A stretch of DNA of 64,000 bases from Dyella terrae. GTDB taxonomy: Bacteria; Pseudomonadota; Gammaproteobacteria; Xanthomonadales; Rhodanobacteraceae. The notes beneath the pieces were generated by a model. That model did no database searches, had not been told where the DNA came from, and worked only from the letters and a program-made list of their open reading frames with translations. The position numbers and the translations under genes are program-made. Below are positions 44,801 through 52,029 of this stretch, piece after piece (position 1 is the stretch's first letter; each line of letters begins with the position of its first letter). Location: NCBI RefSeq assembly GCF_022394535.1, contig NZ_CP089414.1, positions 372,001-436,000 on the forward strand, in the 5' to 3' direction.

Positions 44801-45376
44801 GCCATCAACGGTAATGGCGGCGGCTCGGGTGGCGACAATGCCTGGAACAGCAGAGATAAGGGCGGTAACGCTGGAAACGGCGGCGCGGGCGTGAGCGGCA
44901 CCGGCTTCACCGTGACCAACAACGCGAATGCGTCGATCACTGGCGGCTACGCTGGCTCGAATGCTGGCCATGGTGCGGCCGGCCTCGCTGGTGCGGGCAT
45001 CAGCGGTTCAAGTTTCACGGTTACCAATAGCGGAGCCATCACTGGCGGTAGCGGCGGTTATAGCGGTTATAGCAATAGCAGTAACGCCGCCAACGGTAGC
45101 AGCGCGGGTGGCGCCGGTATAAGCGGCTCGAGTTTTGCGCTCACGAATAACTCAAGTGGAACGATCACCGGTGGCGAAGGCAGCGGTGGCCAATACGGTG
45201 ACGACGTTAATAAGGAATCTGCTGCGCCTGGCATGGGTGGCAACGGCAGCGACGGCGGCGCGGGTGTGAATGTCATTGGTACGGGTACCAGCCTCACTAA
45301 CAGCGGAGCCATAACGGGTGGCGTGGGCGGTCAGGGCGGAACGGGTGTCAATGCACAGGGGGGGCACCACCCGTAG
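38810..45376 (+). CDS. Giant Gly-rich autotransporter adhesin, N-terminal and passenger part (2188 aa)
   Basis: The ATG at 38810 has an AGGGG ribosome site. The N-terminus (MNRIYRLVWN) is an extended signal peptide region (ESPR) of type V secretion, followed by a second hydrophobic core and likely cleavage near VNAAAQTQ (about residue 66). Then come Gly-rich GGNGG/GGAGG repeats (to about residue 330), several autotransporter-associated beta-strand repeats of the TYTGGTTINAG type (about 410-1210), a unique stretch, and a long second Gly-rich beta-helix (about 1580-2180) with LTNNGAI-like strands. The frame ends at 45376 because of one extra G in the G7 tract at 45358-45364. Without it the protein would continue to the beta-barrel at 47969 (about 3052 aa). 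As written, this product has no barrel and could not anchor itself. Confidence 0.88.
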   Translation: MNRIYRLVWNRSLRVLQVASELAHSCSDNSTQGESSSPTGPRRALAIACAAALLSVVSAIAPVNAAAQTQIAGGNGGGVGGNVVGGIGGSSTGAVGVAGANGAGGSSGYYGGGGGGGAGAAGGNGGLSSSGGGAAGSAGSGTITAGATHTGGAGGSGGNGAYQASNPSTGGGGGGGGGGVGFFGNGATITTTGTYVGGAGGGGGNGVVVSGGGGGGAGGFGAQFTTGSSPAASLGVSFQGGNGGNGGNGYSGGSGGAGGVGVSLGHSISLTNNAVISGGRGGTGGAATGGGVNGAGGAGGVGLIGTGNDYIANSGVIQGGVANGGSGAQADAIDFSGGSNTLEIQANSQISGHVVSTSGSANGGDTLVLGGDSNASNGNSFNAAEIGSVGSAAQYQGFNNFQKNGASTWTLTGTATGLTPWTINAGTLAISADASLGLGTGTLTLNGGALETTANGTSYRGVILGTSGGTFTTDAGTNFTVGGVVSGTGALVENDRGTLTLTGINTYTGGTTIGAGVLALSGAGSIATSSGVFNNGTFDISGAVSGAWIKSLGGGGTVNLGARMLNLTNAQGDAFSGSITGTGGLTLTNSTEFLTGNNTYTGSTTISGNSRLLLSGSGSISTLSSVINSGWFDISNTTSSGVSINSLTGLGNVILGSQTLTLLNGSGFSGQISGTGGLTLASGNQYLNGANLYTGSTTISGGTLYLQSSSGSIATSSSVIDNGTLDISNMTTGGTSIQSLSGTGAVNLGGKTLTLTNAGDTFSGSIIGTGGLTLAGGHETLTGTSSTYAGGTTINAGTLSIAADASLGSGTLTLNGGALETTANGTSSRGVILGASGGTFTTDAGTSFSVGGVVSGTGALVENGGGALTLAGTNTYTGSTTINASVLALSGAGSIATSSGVINNGTFDISNTTSGASINSLSGAGVLNLGSQTLTLTHAGDTFSGSIIGTGGLTLAGGHETLTGTNSTYTGGTTVNAGTLTISADTSLGWSRLTLNGGALETTANGTSNRAVILGVSGGTFITDAGTSFSVGGVVSGTGSLVENGGGTLILAGINTYTGSTLINNGTLALSGAGSIATSSSVINNGTFDISNVAGGASINSLSGAGVVNLGSKALTLANAGDRFSGSFSGSGSLALAGGHETLTSNNSAYTGDIAVNAGTLTVDGSVGGNVDVKSAATVGGYGTIGGNVTIEGGGTLAPGDQSVTTMVVGALNVGGNLTMQQGSALNIGVGTPGATLSMPGSGDSVNVTGNLALNGATVNVSGAANMGPGMYSILKYSGTLTETNGGLTIGNEPSGAALSVLTLTGDHQINLLNTGSMVLNFWNGNGLASSTQMGGGNGTWSAISPNWTDANADVSAPMSPQPGFALFAGAAGTVTVDNSAGAVSASGMQFFTNGYVMNGSALTLVGTNGVAPIINVGDGTAVSASDVAVINNALAGSAGLTKSGYGTLVLTGTNTYTGGTTISDGTLQIGNGGTTGSMVGNIIDNGSLVFDHSDNVIFTGGISGSGSLTQQGSGSLTLAGMGALNGGATVAAGALVLGNGNKSSGYSILVGTSGSDGTSMETTATNGGTGVALASGTKFTNTLNGQASGGAGGQGGSAGIAVAGGNGGAGGMGVSGSTVVVANAGNINGGNGGQGGSGGIGNGLLTDSTALSIGGAGGAGGNGGVGAGLGDNASFTNTGSVSGGAGGTGGVGGVGGFTPPTDSQSGALMSAGTSGAGGQGGVGVSMGSNATFDNASYTTIIGGTGGAGGNASSGNGPTGAAGNGGAGGTALILGASPIVATNAGNLLGGQGGAGGVGTPMGNPGQLNSAEGFAGFAGYAGASGGQGGAGALLLAGAALTNNQIIYGGIGGAGGAGGAGGIGGNAVGTKAAAGGAGGIGGDGGMGGVGVSLGQNASLTNNGDINGSQGGSGGTGGNGGAGGTGGAPGAGGNGGNGGNGGAGVSGTGFALTNFGTIQGGYGGYGGFGGSNGTSVGNGGKGGNGGAGVSGTGFVLTNNGAINGNGGGSGGDNAWNSRDKGGNAGNGGAGVSGTGFTVTNNANASITGGYAGSNAGHGAAGLAGAGISGSSFTVTNSGAITGGSGGYSGYSNSSNAANGSSAGGAGISGSSFALTNNSSGTITGGEGSGGQYGDDVNKESAAPGMGGNGSDGGAGVNVIGTGTSLTNSGAITGGVGGQGGTGVNAQGGHHP
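40087..42300 (+). repeat. Tandem 181-codon repeats inside the autotransporter
   Basis: Two near-identical 543-bp units start at about 41213 and 41756, seen from CAACACCTAC recurring at 41428 and 41971. A related, more diverged copy begins near 40087, with shorter partial units between. Each encodes LTLNGGALETTANGTS, then GGTFTTDAGTSFSVGGVVSG, then TYTGSTTI and GSIATSS. The high DNA identity points to recent intragenic duplication and possible copy-number change. Confidence 0.75.
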
Positions 45377-47969
45377 CAATGGCGGTAACGGTGGCACCGG
45401 TGGTAACGGCGGCTCTGGCGTAGACGGCACCGGTTTTACCCTTACCAACAGCGCAGCGATTAGCGGTGGCGAGGGCGGTGCTGGCGGGCTGGGCCGTTTT
45501 GGCGCCAACGGCGGTAACGGTGGCAATGGGGGTAACAGCGGCGCGGGTGGTTCCGGCGTAAGCGGTACAGGCTTTGCCGTTATCAATAGCAGCGGCGGGA
45601 CCATTGCCGGAGGTAATGGCGGTGCCATCGGCGTGGCTGGTGGCGGTACGCCTGTCGGTACCAATGGTCTCGGCGGCAACGGTGGCACCGGCATCAGCGG
45701 TTCGGGCTTCACCTTGACCAACAACGGTAGCGTTGTTGGCGGCAACGGCAGCGAGAGCTCCACTAGCAGCAACGTGGGCGCTGGCGGCGTAGGCATCATC
45801 GCTACAGGTAACGCCATGGTGATCAACGCCGGCACGATTAGTGGCGGCAAGGCAGGTGTTGTTTCCGTAACTCATCCCACCGGTCCGGCGTTCGTAGTGG
45901 CCTCCGTTCCTGTTTCTGCGGCTACCGGCGCTGCGGTAAGTACCGGTACTCAAGTCGATGCCATTGACTTCTCTGGCGGTGGTAACACGTTGGTGATCGA
46001 AGCGGGCTCGATCATTACCGGCAACGTAGTCAGCCGCAGCGGCGCTACGCACGGTGGTGACACTCTGGCGTTGGGTGGCAGCACCAATGCGACCGGTGGC
46101 AATAGCTTCGATCTGGCGCAGCTCGGCGCCGTCGGCAGCAGTGCGCAATACCAGGGCTTCAACGTGTTCGAGAAAACCGGCAGCAGCCTCTGGTCGCTGA
46201 CCGGCACCACTACGGCCGTGAGCGCATGGAGCATCGATCAGGGCACGTTGTCCCTGACGGGTAACGCTGCGCTGGGCGCAACCAGCACCATGACGGTGAA
46301 CGCCAGCGGTATCTTCGATATCGCCGGTATCAGCGGCTCGGGCACAACGATCGGTGACCTCACCGGTGCGGGTAGCGTCAATCTGGGTGCCAAGACGCTG
46401 ACGCTGGGTACGTCGAACAACACGACGTTCGCTGGTGTGTTGTCCGGCTCGGGCGGTTCCGTAGTCAAGCAAGGCAGTGGCACGCTGATCCTCAATGGCA
46501 TCAACACCGCCACCGGTGTGGCGACGGTCGATGCGGGCACGCTGGAAGTGGGTGATGCCGAGCACGCCACTGCGGTCTGGGGCGGTAATGTCACCGTCAA
46601 TACTGGCGGCACCCTGCGCGGTCACGGCACCATCGACGGCAATGTCACCAGCGATGGCACGGTGTGGCCGGGCGGCTCCATGGGTGTGTTGACCATCAAT
46701 GGCAACTACACGCAGAACGCCGACGGCACCTTGCAGATCGACCTGACACCGACCCAGGCATCGCAGCTGGTGGTCAACGGCACGGCTAGCCTGGCGGGCA
46801 CGCTGGATCTGATCTACGCGCCGGGTACCTATAGCAACAGCACCTACACCCTGGTGCAGGCAAAAAACGTCAGCGGTACTTTTGCGACAGTGAACAGCAC
46901 TGGCACGGGCCCCGCGCAGGTGACCTATACCGGTACGCAGGCCAACCTTGTGCTGACAACGACCGCGACGCCGCCGACAACTCCCACCTCGCCGGTGCGT
47001 GTGGCTCCGCGTGATGCGGGCCTGTACGGCAACCTGTTGCTGACCCAGAACCTCACCGCTCAGCGAAATTTGAGCTCGGTGCTGGATGCCTCGTTGCTGA
47101 GTCGTGCACCGTCGTGTCAGGTACAGAACGCATCTTCGTCGGCCTGCCAGGATGGGTTGTGGATGCAGTCCACCGGGTCGAGCCTCTCCGTGGATGGATC
47201 GAGCGGTGTGAACGCCACCGGCTTTGGTTTGCTGGCGGGGGCTGATCGGGCGGTCGGCGATGTGATTCATCTCGGTGTGGAAGCGGGTGTGGGGCAGACC
47301 AACGCCACCGATCCGCTGGGCGGTAGCGGTCGCGTGCAGCAGGCTCACGCGGGCGTGTATGCCTTTGCCGATGCTGGCCCGCTGGTACTCTCGGCCACCG
47401 CCGATGTGGCCCACAACAGCTACCGTGTGTCGCGTGAAACCGGGATCGGTCATGCCGTGGCCAACCCGGATGGCAATGCGACCTCCGCCGGTGTACAGGC
47501 CGCCTGGCCGATGCAGCTCGTGTCGTGGCAGGTGGTGCCCAAACTCGGTGCGCTGTATCAGCACCAGAGCTTGGACGGCTTTGATGAAAACCTGCCCAGC
47601 AATAACCCGCTGGCACCGGCCTTTACGGTGCAGGGTTCACGGAGCACGGCTAACACATTGCAACCGTATGCCGCGGTGTCGTTCACAAACACGTTCCGCT
47701 TCCAGGACATCACCTATGTCCCGCAGTTCAACGTGGGCTATCGCTACAACACGCGCAGCAACAGTTCGCCGACGGTGCAGATGACTTCTGAAGACGGCAC
47801 GGTGTTCGCACAGCCGGGTGTCGCGCTGGGTCGTGGGCTGGGTACCGTGGGTGCGCGCATCACGGCAGAAGCGGGTGCGTCGTGGAACGTGTACCTGGAT
47901 TACCAGGGTATGTTCGCCAGCCATATGCATGACAACGCATTGACGTTCGGCTTCACCAAGCACTTCTGA
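45318..47969 (+). CDS. C-terminal part of the autotransporter: beta-helix and beta-barrel
   Basis: This frame takes over from the 38810 ORF at the G7 tract; the GTG at 45318 is only the first possible in-frame start and has no good ribosome site. The useful sequence begins near 45365 with the same NGGNGGTGGNGG repeats that the upstream frame was encoding. It continues with LTNSAAI-type strands, a PATR-like unit, a proline/threonine linker (TPPTTPTSPVRV, about 46975) and an autotransporter beta-barrel from about 47100 ending in FGFTKHF. A terminal aromatic residue is typical for outer-membrane barrels. Together with the upstream ORF it makes one adhesin of about 3052 aa. Confidence 0.85.
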   Translation: MAWAVRAERVSMHRGGTTRSNGGNGGTGGNGGSGVDGTGFTLTNSAAISGGEGGAGGLGRFGANGGNGGNGGNSGAGGSGVSGTGFAVINSSGGTIAGGNGGAIGVAGGGTPVGTNGLGGNGGTGISGSGFTLTNNGSVVGGNGSESSTSSNVGAGGVGIIATGNAMVINAGTISGGKAGVVSVTHPTGPAFVVASVPVSAATGAAVSTGTQVDAIDFSGGGNTLVIEAGSIITGNVVSRSGATHGGDTLALGGSTNATGGNSFDLAQLGAVGSSAQYQGFNVFEKTGSSLWSLTGTTTAVSAWSIDQGTLSLTGNAALGATSTMTVNASGIFDIAGISGSGTTIGDLTGAGSVNLGAKTLTLGTSNNTTFAGVLSGSGGSVVKQGSGTLILNGINTATGVATVDAGTLEVGDAEHATAVWGGNVTVNTGGTLRGHGTIDGNVTSDGTVWPGGSMGVLTINGNYTQNADGTLQIDLTPTQASQLVVNGTASLAGTLDLIYAPGTYSNSTYTLVQAKNVSGTFATVNSTGTGPAQVTYTGTQANLVLTTTATPPTTPTSPVRVAPRDAGLYGNLLLTQNLTAQRNLSSVLDASLLSRAPSCQVQNASSSACQDGLWMQSTGSSLSVDGSSGVNATGFGLLAGADRAVGDVIHLGVEAGVGQTNATDPLGGSGRVQQAHAGVYAFADAGPLVLSATADVAHNSYRVSRETGIGHAVANPDGNATSAGVQAAWPMQLVSWQVVPKLGALYQHQSLDGFDENLPSNNPLAPAFTVQGSRSTANTLQPYAAVSFTNTFRFQDITYVPQFNVGYRYNTRSNSSPTVQMTSEDGTVFAQPGVALGRGLGTVGARITAEAGASWNVYLDYQGMFASHMHDNALTFGFTKHF
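45358..45364 (+). repeat. G7 homopolymer at the frame switch
   Basis: Seven G residues sit exactly where the passenger frame closes and the barrel frame opens. Six G would give VNAQGGTTRSNGG and a continuous protein. Slipped-strand change here would switch surface display on or off; a sequencing indel is the alternative. Confidence 0.7.
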
Positions 47970-47983
47970 GTTTAGGAAACGAA

Positions 47984-48001
47984 GGGGCCATGGATGGCCC
48001 C
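47984..48001 (+). terminator. Hairpin after the autotransporter
   Basis: GGGGCCAT-GG-ATGGCCCC is a perfect 8-bp stem 15 bases after the stop, extended by AACG/CGTT with mismatches. No long T-run follows. Confidence 0.5.
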
Positions 48002-48236
48002 GTTCTGCGACCATCAATTCAGCAGCCGATGGCGGCATGCGTTGGGCGTTCGCTGCAATCGTAGTTTTCGCGAGCCGGTGCTGGATCAGCATCTGCTCGC
48101 TCGTCTCGACGATGTTCGTGAGGTAGCGCACTGGTCGAGGATTGACCACAATCGTCAACCAGTCGTCGATCGTTCTACTTTGAAAAGGTCTCCATCGCGG
48201 TTCCTTATTGGGCTTAGAGTATTATCCTGGCCTCCG

Positions 48237-48253
48237 CCTAAATGTTATTTAAT
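48237..48253 (+). promoter_or_regulatory. PmrA/QseB-like box, distal site of the two-component operon
   Basis: CCTAAA-TGTTA-TTTAAT is a 6-N5-6 direct repeat in the AT-rich stretch upstream of the OmpR-type regulator. The rest of the gap between 48002 and 48350 holds no gene that I can see. Confidence 0.5.
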
Positions 48254-48280
48254 ATCAGTGAATTAATGGATATTCGCGGC

Positions 48281-48297
48281 ATTAATGAAATCCTAAT
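48281..48297 (+). promoter_or_regulatory. PmrA/QseB-like box, proximal site of the two-component operon
   Basis: ATTAAT-GAAAT-CCTAAT lies 54 bp before the preferred regulator start. Spacing to the distal box is 44 bp (four helical turns), which would suit cooperative binding and autoregulation. Confidence 0.55.
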
Positions 48298-48350
48298 CCG
48301 CGCAGCTCATGCTCTCTGTCCCGAAACCCGTTTCCCAAAGAGCGTTGCCC

Positions 48351-49013
48351 GTGAATCTGTTGCTGGTCGAGGACGATACGATGCTCGCCGAAGCCATCTG
48401 CGATGGCGTGCGGCAGCACGCGTGGGACATTGATCATGTCGGCAATGCGGGCGCTGCGAAAGCAGCGCTGGTGGATCATGCCTATGCGGCGATCCTGCTC
48501 GACATTGGTTTGCCAGGTGATTCCGGCCTGACGGTGTTGCGTTTTCTCCGCGAACGCTACGACACCATTCCCGTCATTGTCCTTACCGCGCGTGGTCAGT
48601 TGAGCGACCGCATCCGTGGCCTGGATGCAGGTGCCGACGACTATCTGGTCAAGCCATTTCAGTTGGACGAGTTGCTTGCGCGTGTCCGTGCCGTCACACG
48701 ACGCAGCGAAGGGCAGGTCGTTCCCGTGCTCCGCCACGGCGAAGTGGTGCTGGACCCGATCAAGCGGCGAGTCACGCGCGCCGGTGAACATGTGGCCCTC
48801 AGTGCCCATGAATATCAGATGCTCCTGGCACTGTTGAAACGCGTCGGTCATGTGGTGACGCGTGACGATCTTGAGCGTGCGATCTATGGCGATCGCGCCG
48901 CGGTGGGAAGCAACACGGTATCCGTCTTCGTGCATCAGTTGCGGCGAAAGCTGGGTGACGACGTGATCGCCACGGTTCATGGCCATGGCTACACCATCGG
49001 AGGCGCGCCTTGA
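48351..49013 (+). CDS. OmpR/QseB-PmrA-type response regulator
   Basis: The GTG at 48351 gives the usual regulator start VNLLLVEDD and 220 aa; the frame is open to 48309, but that ATG has no ribosome site. The receiver has EDD, the phospho-acceptor Asp51 in LLDIGLP, Thr in LTARG and Lys in VKPFQ. The C-terminal winged helix (about 125-218) has ALSAHEYQMLLALL and VSVFVHQLRRKLG. It is most like the QseB/PmrA branch, whose members bind 6-N5-6 direct repeats. Five such boxes occur in this window, two upstream of this gene. It is translationally coupled to the kinase. Confidence 0.92.
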   Translation: MNLLLVEDDTMLAEAICDGVRQHAWDIDHVGNAGAAKAALVDHAYAAILLDIGLPGDSGLTVLRFLRERYDTIPVIVLTARGQLSDRIRGLDAGADDYLVKPFQLDELLARVRAVTRRSEGQVVPVLRHGEVVLDPIKRRVTRAGEHVALSAHEYQMLLALLKRVGHVVTRDDLERAIYGDRAAVGSNTVSVFVHQLRRKLGDDVIATVHGHGYTIGGAP

Positions 49014-50191
49014 AATCGCTGCAATGGCGCATGCTCGCTGCACTCGGTCTAGTCATTGCCCTGGCGTGGGGCATCTCCATTGCGATGTACATCTCCTATC
49101 TGCACGCGGGGCCTTCCACGTCGTGGCGTTCGGGTCTGTCCTCGCTGGGCGATACCCTGGTCAAGGCCTTGCCCGACGACTGGGTGCGAAAGCAGGACGA
49201 CGTCGCGACTAGATTGCCTGAGGGAAAGCAGATGCCGACCAGCTCGGCGCAGCCCGTGCCCAGCGAGCCTGGCGGCTTACTCACCGCGATGGTCCTCAAC
49301 ACCGTCGAACTGGCCATCGTAGGCATCCTCATGTGGTGGGCGGTGGTTGCCTCGCTGCGACCCTTGCGCTCGCTGTCGGAAAATCTCGCCCGACGCAAGG
49401 CATTTGACTCCGAACCGTTATCGGTCAAACAGGTGCCGGATGAACTTAGGCCGCTCATCCTGGCCTTCAATTCGCTATTGGCACGCGTAGACACGGCTAT
49501 GCGTGCGGAACGTCAGTTCATCGCCGATGCAGCGCATGAGTTGCGTACGCCTCTGGCGGCATTGCATGTCCAGGCCGAAGTGGCGTTGCGTGCAGAGGCG
49601 CTGCAAGGGAAGGACGATGCGCTGCGCAAACTGCTGGGCATCTCGCATCGAACGCATCGCCTCGCCGAACAGTTGCTCGACCTGGCGCGGCTAGATGCAG
49701 GGCTCCATTCGACGGGTTTGCACGACACCGACCTGCTGGAACTCGCCGGTCACGTGATCAGCGAATTCAGCGTGCAGGCCGATAGCCGTGGCACACGCCT
49801 GCTTCTGTCGGGTACTTCGTGCATGGCAAGGTGCGATGTCGATGAGATGGGCATTCTTATCCGCAACCTGGTGGACAACGCGATCCGGCATGGTCGCGAT
49901 GCCGGTACGGTGGAAATCGTCTGTGGCGATGTGATGCGGGACAAGGTGCGTCATCCCTCGCTTGAGGTTCGCGACGACGGACCTGGCGTGCCTGGGGATG
50001 AGCACGCAGCGATCTTCGCGCGCTTCTACCGCGCATCGGACAGTGTTGCGCGCGGGAGCGGCATCGGTCTTTCGCTGGTCGCCGCCATCGCCGAACTCCA
50101 CGATGCCCGCGTCGAAACCGGACAGGGCAGGGATGGCAGAGGTTTCAGCATTCGTATCCTCTTCCCACACACCGGATCCGGCCGCGATTGA
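49010..50191 (+). CDS. QseC/PmrB-type sensor histidine kinase
   Basis: 393 aa from a TTG that overlaps the regulator stop (TTGA). Membrane helices at about 8-28 and 90-112 enclose a periplasmic sensor region of about 60 residues rich in polar residues. Then come a HAMP-like linker, HisKA with DAAHELRTPLAAL (His at about 176), and an ATPase domain with NLVDNAIRHG, DDGPGVP and GSGIGLSL. It should control the phosphorylation of the regulator encoded just before it. The stimulus is not evident; the envelope-related genes carrying the boxes suggest envelope stress, cations or antimicrobial peptides. Confidence 0.92.
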   Translation: MKSLQWRMLAALGLVIALAWGISIAMYISYLHAGPSTSWRSGLSSLGDTLVKALPDDWVRKQDDVATRLPEGKQMPTSSAQPVPSEPGGLLTAMVLNTVELAIVGILMWWAVVASLRPLRSLSENLARRKAFDSEPLSVKQVPDELRPLILAFNSLLARVDTAMRAERQFIADAAHELRTPLAALHVQAEVALRAEALQGKDDALRKLLGISHRTHRLAEQLLDLARLDAGLHSTGLHDTDLLELAGHVISEFSVQADSRGTRLLLSGTSCMARCDVDEMGILIRNLVDNAIRHGRDAGTVEIVCGDVMRDKVRHPSLEVRDDGPGVPGDEHAAIFARFYRASDSVARGSGIGLSLVAAIAELHDARVETGQGRDGRGFSIRILFPHTGSGRD

Positions 50192-50268
50192 GGGGCCGTG
50201 CCACCCATTGGCATGGTGCGGCGTCGTTGTCTGCCGGTTTGGTTTGATACGCATCCTGCCATCACTAC

Positions 50269-50285
50269 CCTAATCAATTCCTAAA
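50269..50285 (+). promoter_or_regulatory. PmrA/QseB-like box upstream of the DUF3313 lipoprotein
   Basis: CCTAAT-CAATT-CCTAAA is a clear 6-N5-6 direct repeat about 105 bp upstream of the lipoprotein start. Confidence 0.6.
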
Positions 50286-50390
50286 AACCGTTCCCTAGCA
50301 TGGTCGACAAGGAGCAGCGCGGACTGCGTTTCCCTTGCCTATCGATCCCGCGCGGCTACCACCATGCCGCCACAGAATCAGGAACGGACC

Positions 50391-51056
50391 ATGCGTATCA
50401 CTTACAAAGCGACGTGCTTTTTCTTCATCGGTGCCAGCGTTGCATTGGCCGGTTGCGCATCGACGCAGCCCAAGCCTTATGCCGGCATCGATTCATCGAG
50501 CTATCTGCGCCCCAACGATCAGGCCCGGCGCGGCCACGAACCGTATGCCTACAGCACCAACGTGGACTGGAAGCACTACGACAGTTTCATCATGGATCCC
50601 GTTGCCATCTATCGCGGCTCGGACAATCAGTTCGACACGAAGATCACTGAGCAGGACCGCCAGGAACTTGCCAGCTACATGCAGCAGCAGTTTCAAGACA
50701 AGCTGCGCCAGCGCTATGCGTTGGTCTCCACACCCACCAGCGGCACATTGCGTATTCGCGCAACGCTCACTGGCGCCAAGGGAACGACGGCGTTCTTGTC
50801 CACTTTCACGCGCATGGATGTCGGCGGTACGCCGATCAACGCTGTACAGGCCATTCGTGGAAGGGAGGGTCTGATGACCGGCTCGGTGAGCTATGCCGTC
50901 GAAGTCTACGACGCCTCCACCGGTCGCCTTCTGAAGGCGTACGTCGACAAGCAGTATCCCAATGCGATGAACATGAAGGCGACCTTCGGGAAGCTGGGTG
51001 CCTCCCGGCGCGGCATCGACAAGGGTGCGGATGGCCTGCTTGCGGGTCTCCAGTAA
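50391..51056 (+). CDS. DUF3313-like lipoprotein
   Basis: 221 aa from the ATG at 50391, which has an AGGA ribosome site; the frame is open to 50364. The signal ends in the lipobox VALAGC. The mature protein opens with a Ser/Tyr-rich segment (SSYLRPNDQARRG). It then has the DUF3313-like pattern: WKHYDSFIMDPVAIY, a helical part with QQFQDKLRQRY, a strand with LRIRATLTGAKG, and VSYAVEVYDASTGRLLKAY near the end. DUF3313 proteins are outer-membrane-associated lipoproteins of unknown role. It precedes the PqiA genes by 86 bases and may share their transcript; a direct-repeat box lies upstream. Confidence 0.8.
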   Translation: MRITYKATCFFFIGASVALAGCASTQPKPYAGIDSSSYLRPNDQARRGHEPYAYSTNVDWKHYDSFIMDPVAIYRGSDNQFDTKITEQDRQELASYMQQQFQDKLRQRYALVSTPTSGTLRIRATLTGAKGTTAFLSTFTRMDVGGTPINAVQAIRGREGLMTGSVSYAVEVYDASTGRLLKAYVDKQYPNAMNMKATFGKLGASRRGIDKGADGLLAGLQ

Positions 51057-51142
51057 GTGATGTCATCCGGGCGAGGCGTCGATAGCCGGCCCCTGCCCAT
51101 GATTCGTCCCCACGGCCATAGCCATGGCAAGCGCCGGTCCCC

Positions 51143-51775
51143 ATGAAAGCTCTATCTAGCGTCGTTGTATGTACGCGTTGCGATGCGGTTTACCGACGCC
51201 CGGTACTAACGCACGGCCAAGTGGCACGATGCTGCGTGTGTGACGCGATCGTCTGGCGCTCGGTACATCCATCCGTCGACAAGTGGCTTGCGCTGACGCT
51301 GGCAACGGCCATCCTGTTCGTGCTCGCCAATACCTTTCCGGTGATCAGCATCGGAGTGCAGAACTTCCAGAGCGACGTGACTCTCTGGCAGGCAACGACC
51401 TCGCTGGCGCAAGGCATCTGGATACCTTTTGCGCTGCCAGCCACGGTCGTCGCCATCATTGCTCCCTTTCTGCAGATGGTCTTGCTTGGATGGATCCTGG
51501 TCTTTGCCTGGCACGGAAAAAGGGCGCCGGGATTTCGTCCACTCATGCGGTTTCTGCAAGTCGTCCAGCCTTGGAGCATGGCTGAGGTAGCGTTTCTCGG
51601 CGTGGTCATTGCGTGCATCAAGCTGTCCAGCATGGCCCAGGTGTCGCTGGGTGCAGGTAGCTGGACCATGCTCGGCTCGGTGTGTCTGGCAGCACTGGCC
51701 ACCAAACGCGACGTGCGCTGGCTGTGGAACGTCACTGATGCGAAAGCGAGGAACGTTCTGGCGGGTGCGTTGTGA
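51143..51775 (+). CDS. pqiA: Paraquat-inducible protein A-like membrane protein, half 1
   Basis: 210 aa. It begins with a zinc-ribbon-like pair, CTRC and CCVC (residues about 10-35), and has four hydrophobic helices typical of one PqiA half (LALTLATAILFVLANTFPV, then ALPATVVAIIAPFLQ). Full PqiA (about 420 aa) has two such halves fused; here they are separate genes, with a short gene between. PqiA works with the MCE protein PqiB and with PqiC in lipid movement between membranes, but neither is found here. Its stop overlaps the next start (GTGA). Confidence 0.82.
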   Translation: MKALSSVVVCTRCDAVYRRPVLTHGQVARCCVCDAIVWRSVHPSVDKWLALTLATAILFVLANTFPVISIGVQNFQSDVTLWQATTSLAQGIWIPFALPATVVAIIAPFLQMVLLGWILVFAWHGKRAPGFRPLMRFLQVVQPWSMAEVAFLGVVIACIKLSSMAQVSLGAGSWTMLGSVCLAALATKRDVRWLWNVTDAKARNVLAGAL

Positions 51776-52029
51776 TGATGCGTATGACGCCGTGCGCCCC
51801 GCACATGGTGGGCTTTTCTGGTCGTGCGAGTGAGTTGGCGCTGGATCATCCACGTTCTGTACGCAGACTGCGCTCGCTCCTCGTCGTGGCGCTTTTCGTT
51901 TTGGCTGAGACATCCCTCGGCTTTGGCACATGGCACGTCTTGCTTGCGATGGGCCGAGGCAGTGTCGTGGCCATGCGCAACATTCGGCAGGTCGCTTTGT
52001 CCCGCAGCATCAAGGATGCCATGCCGTGA
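51772..52029 (+). CDS. Small hypothetical protein between the PqiA halves
   Basis: 85 aa with one hydrophobic stretch (LRSLLVVALFVLAETSLGF). Its GTG start overlaps the stop of the first PqiA half and its stop overlaps the GTG of the second half, so it is translationally coupled on both sides. That tight packing is the main support; I recognise no family. The segment ALGFGTWHVL-like after the helix could sit in the periplasm. It may be a linker subunit of a split PqiA complex. Confidence 0.55.
   Translation: MMMRMTPCAPHMVGFSGRASELALDHPRSVRRLRSLLVVALFVLAETSLGFGTWHVLLAMGRGSVVAMRNIRQVALSRSIKDAMP

Noticed and set aside
39020..45900. CRISPR array or mycobacterial PE-PGRS gene
   Set aside because: The repeats are in-frame Gly-rich codons within an ESPR/beta-barrel autotransporter; there are no spacers and no PE domain.
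41228..47564. Long minus-strand ORFs (555 and 738 aa) across the autotransporter
   Set aside because: They are antisense to Gly/Asn/Thr repeat coding sequence and lack any family signature.
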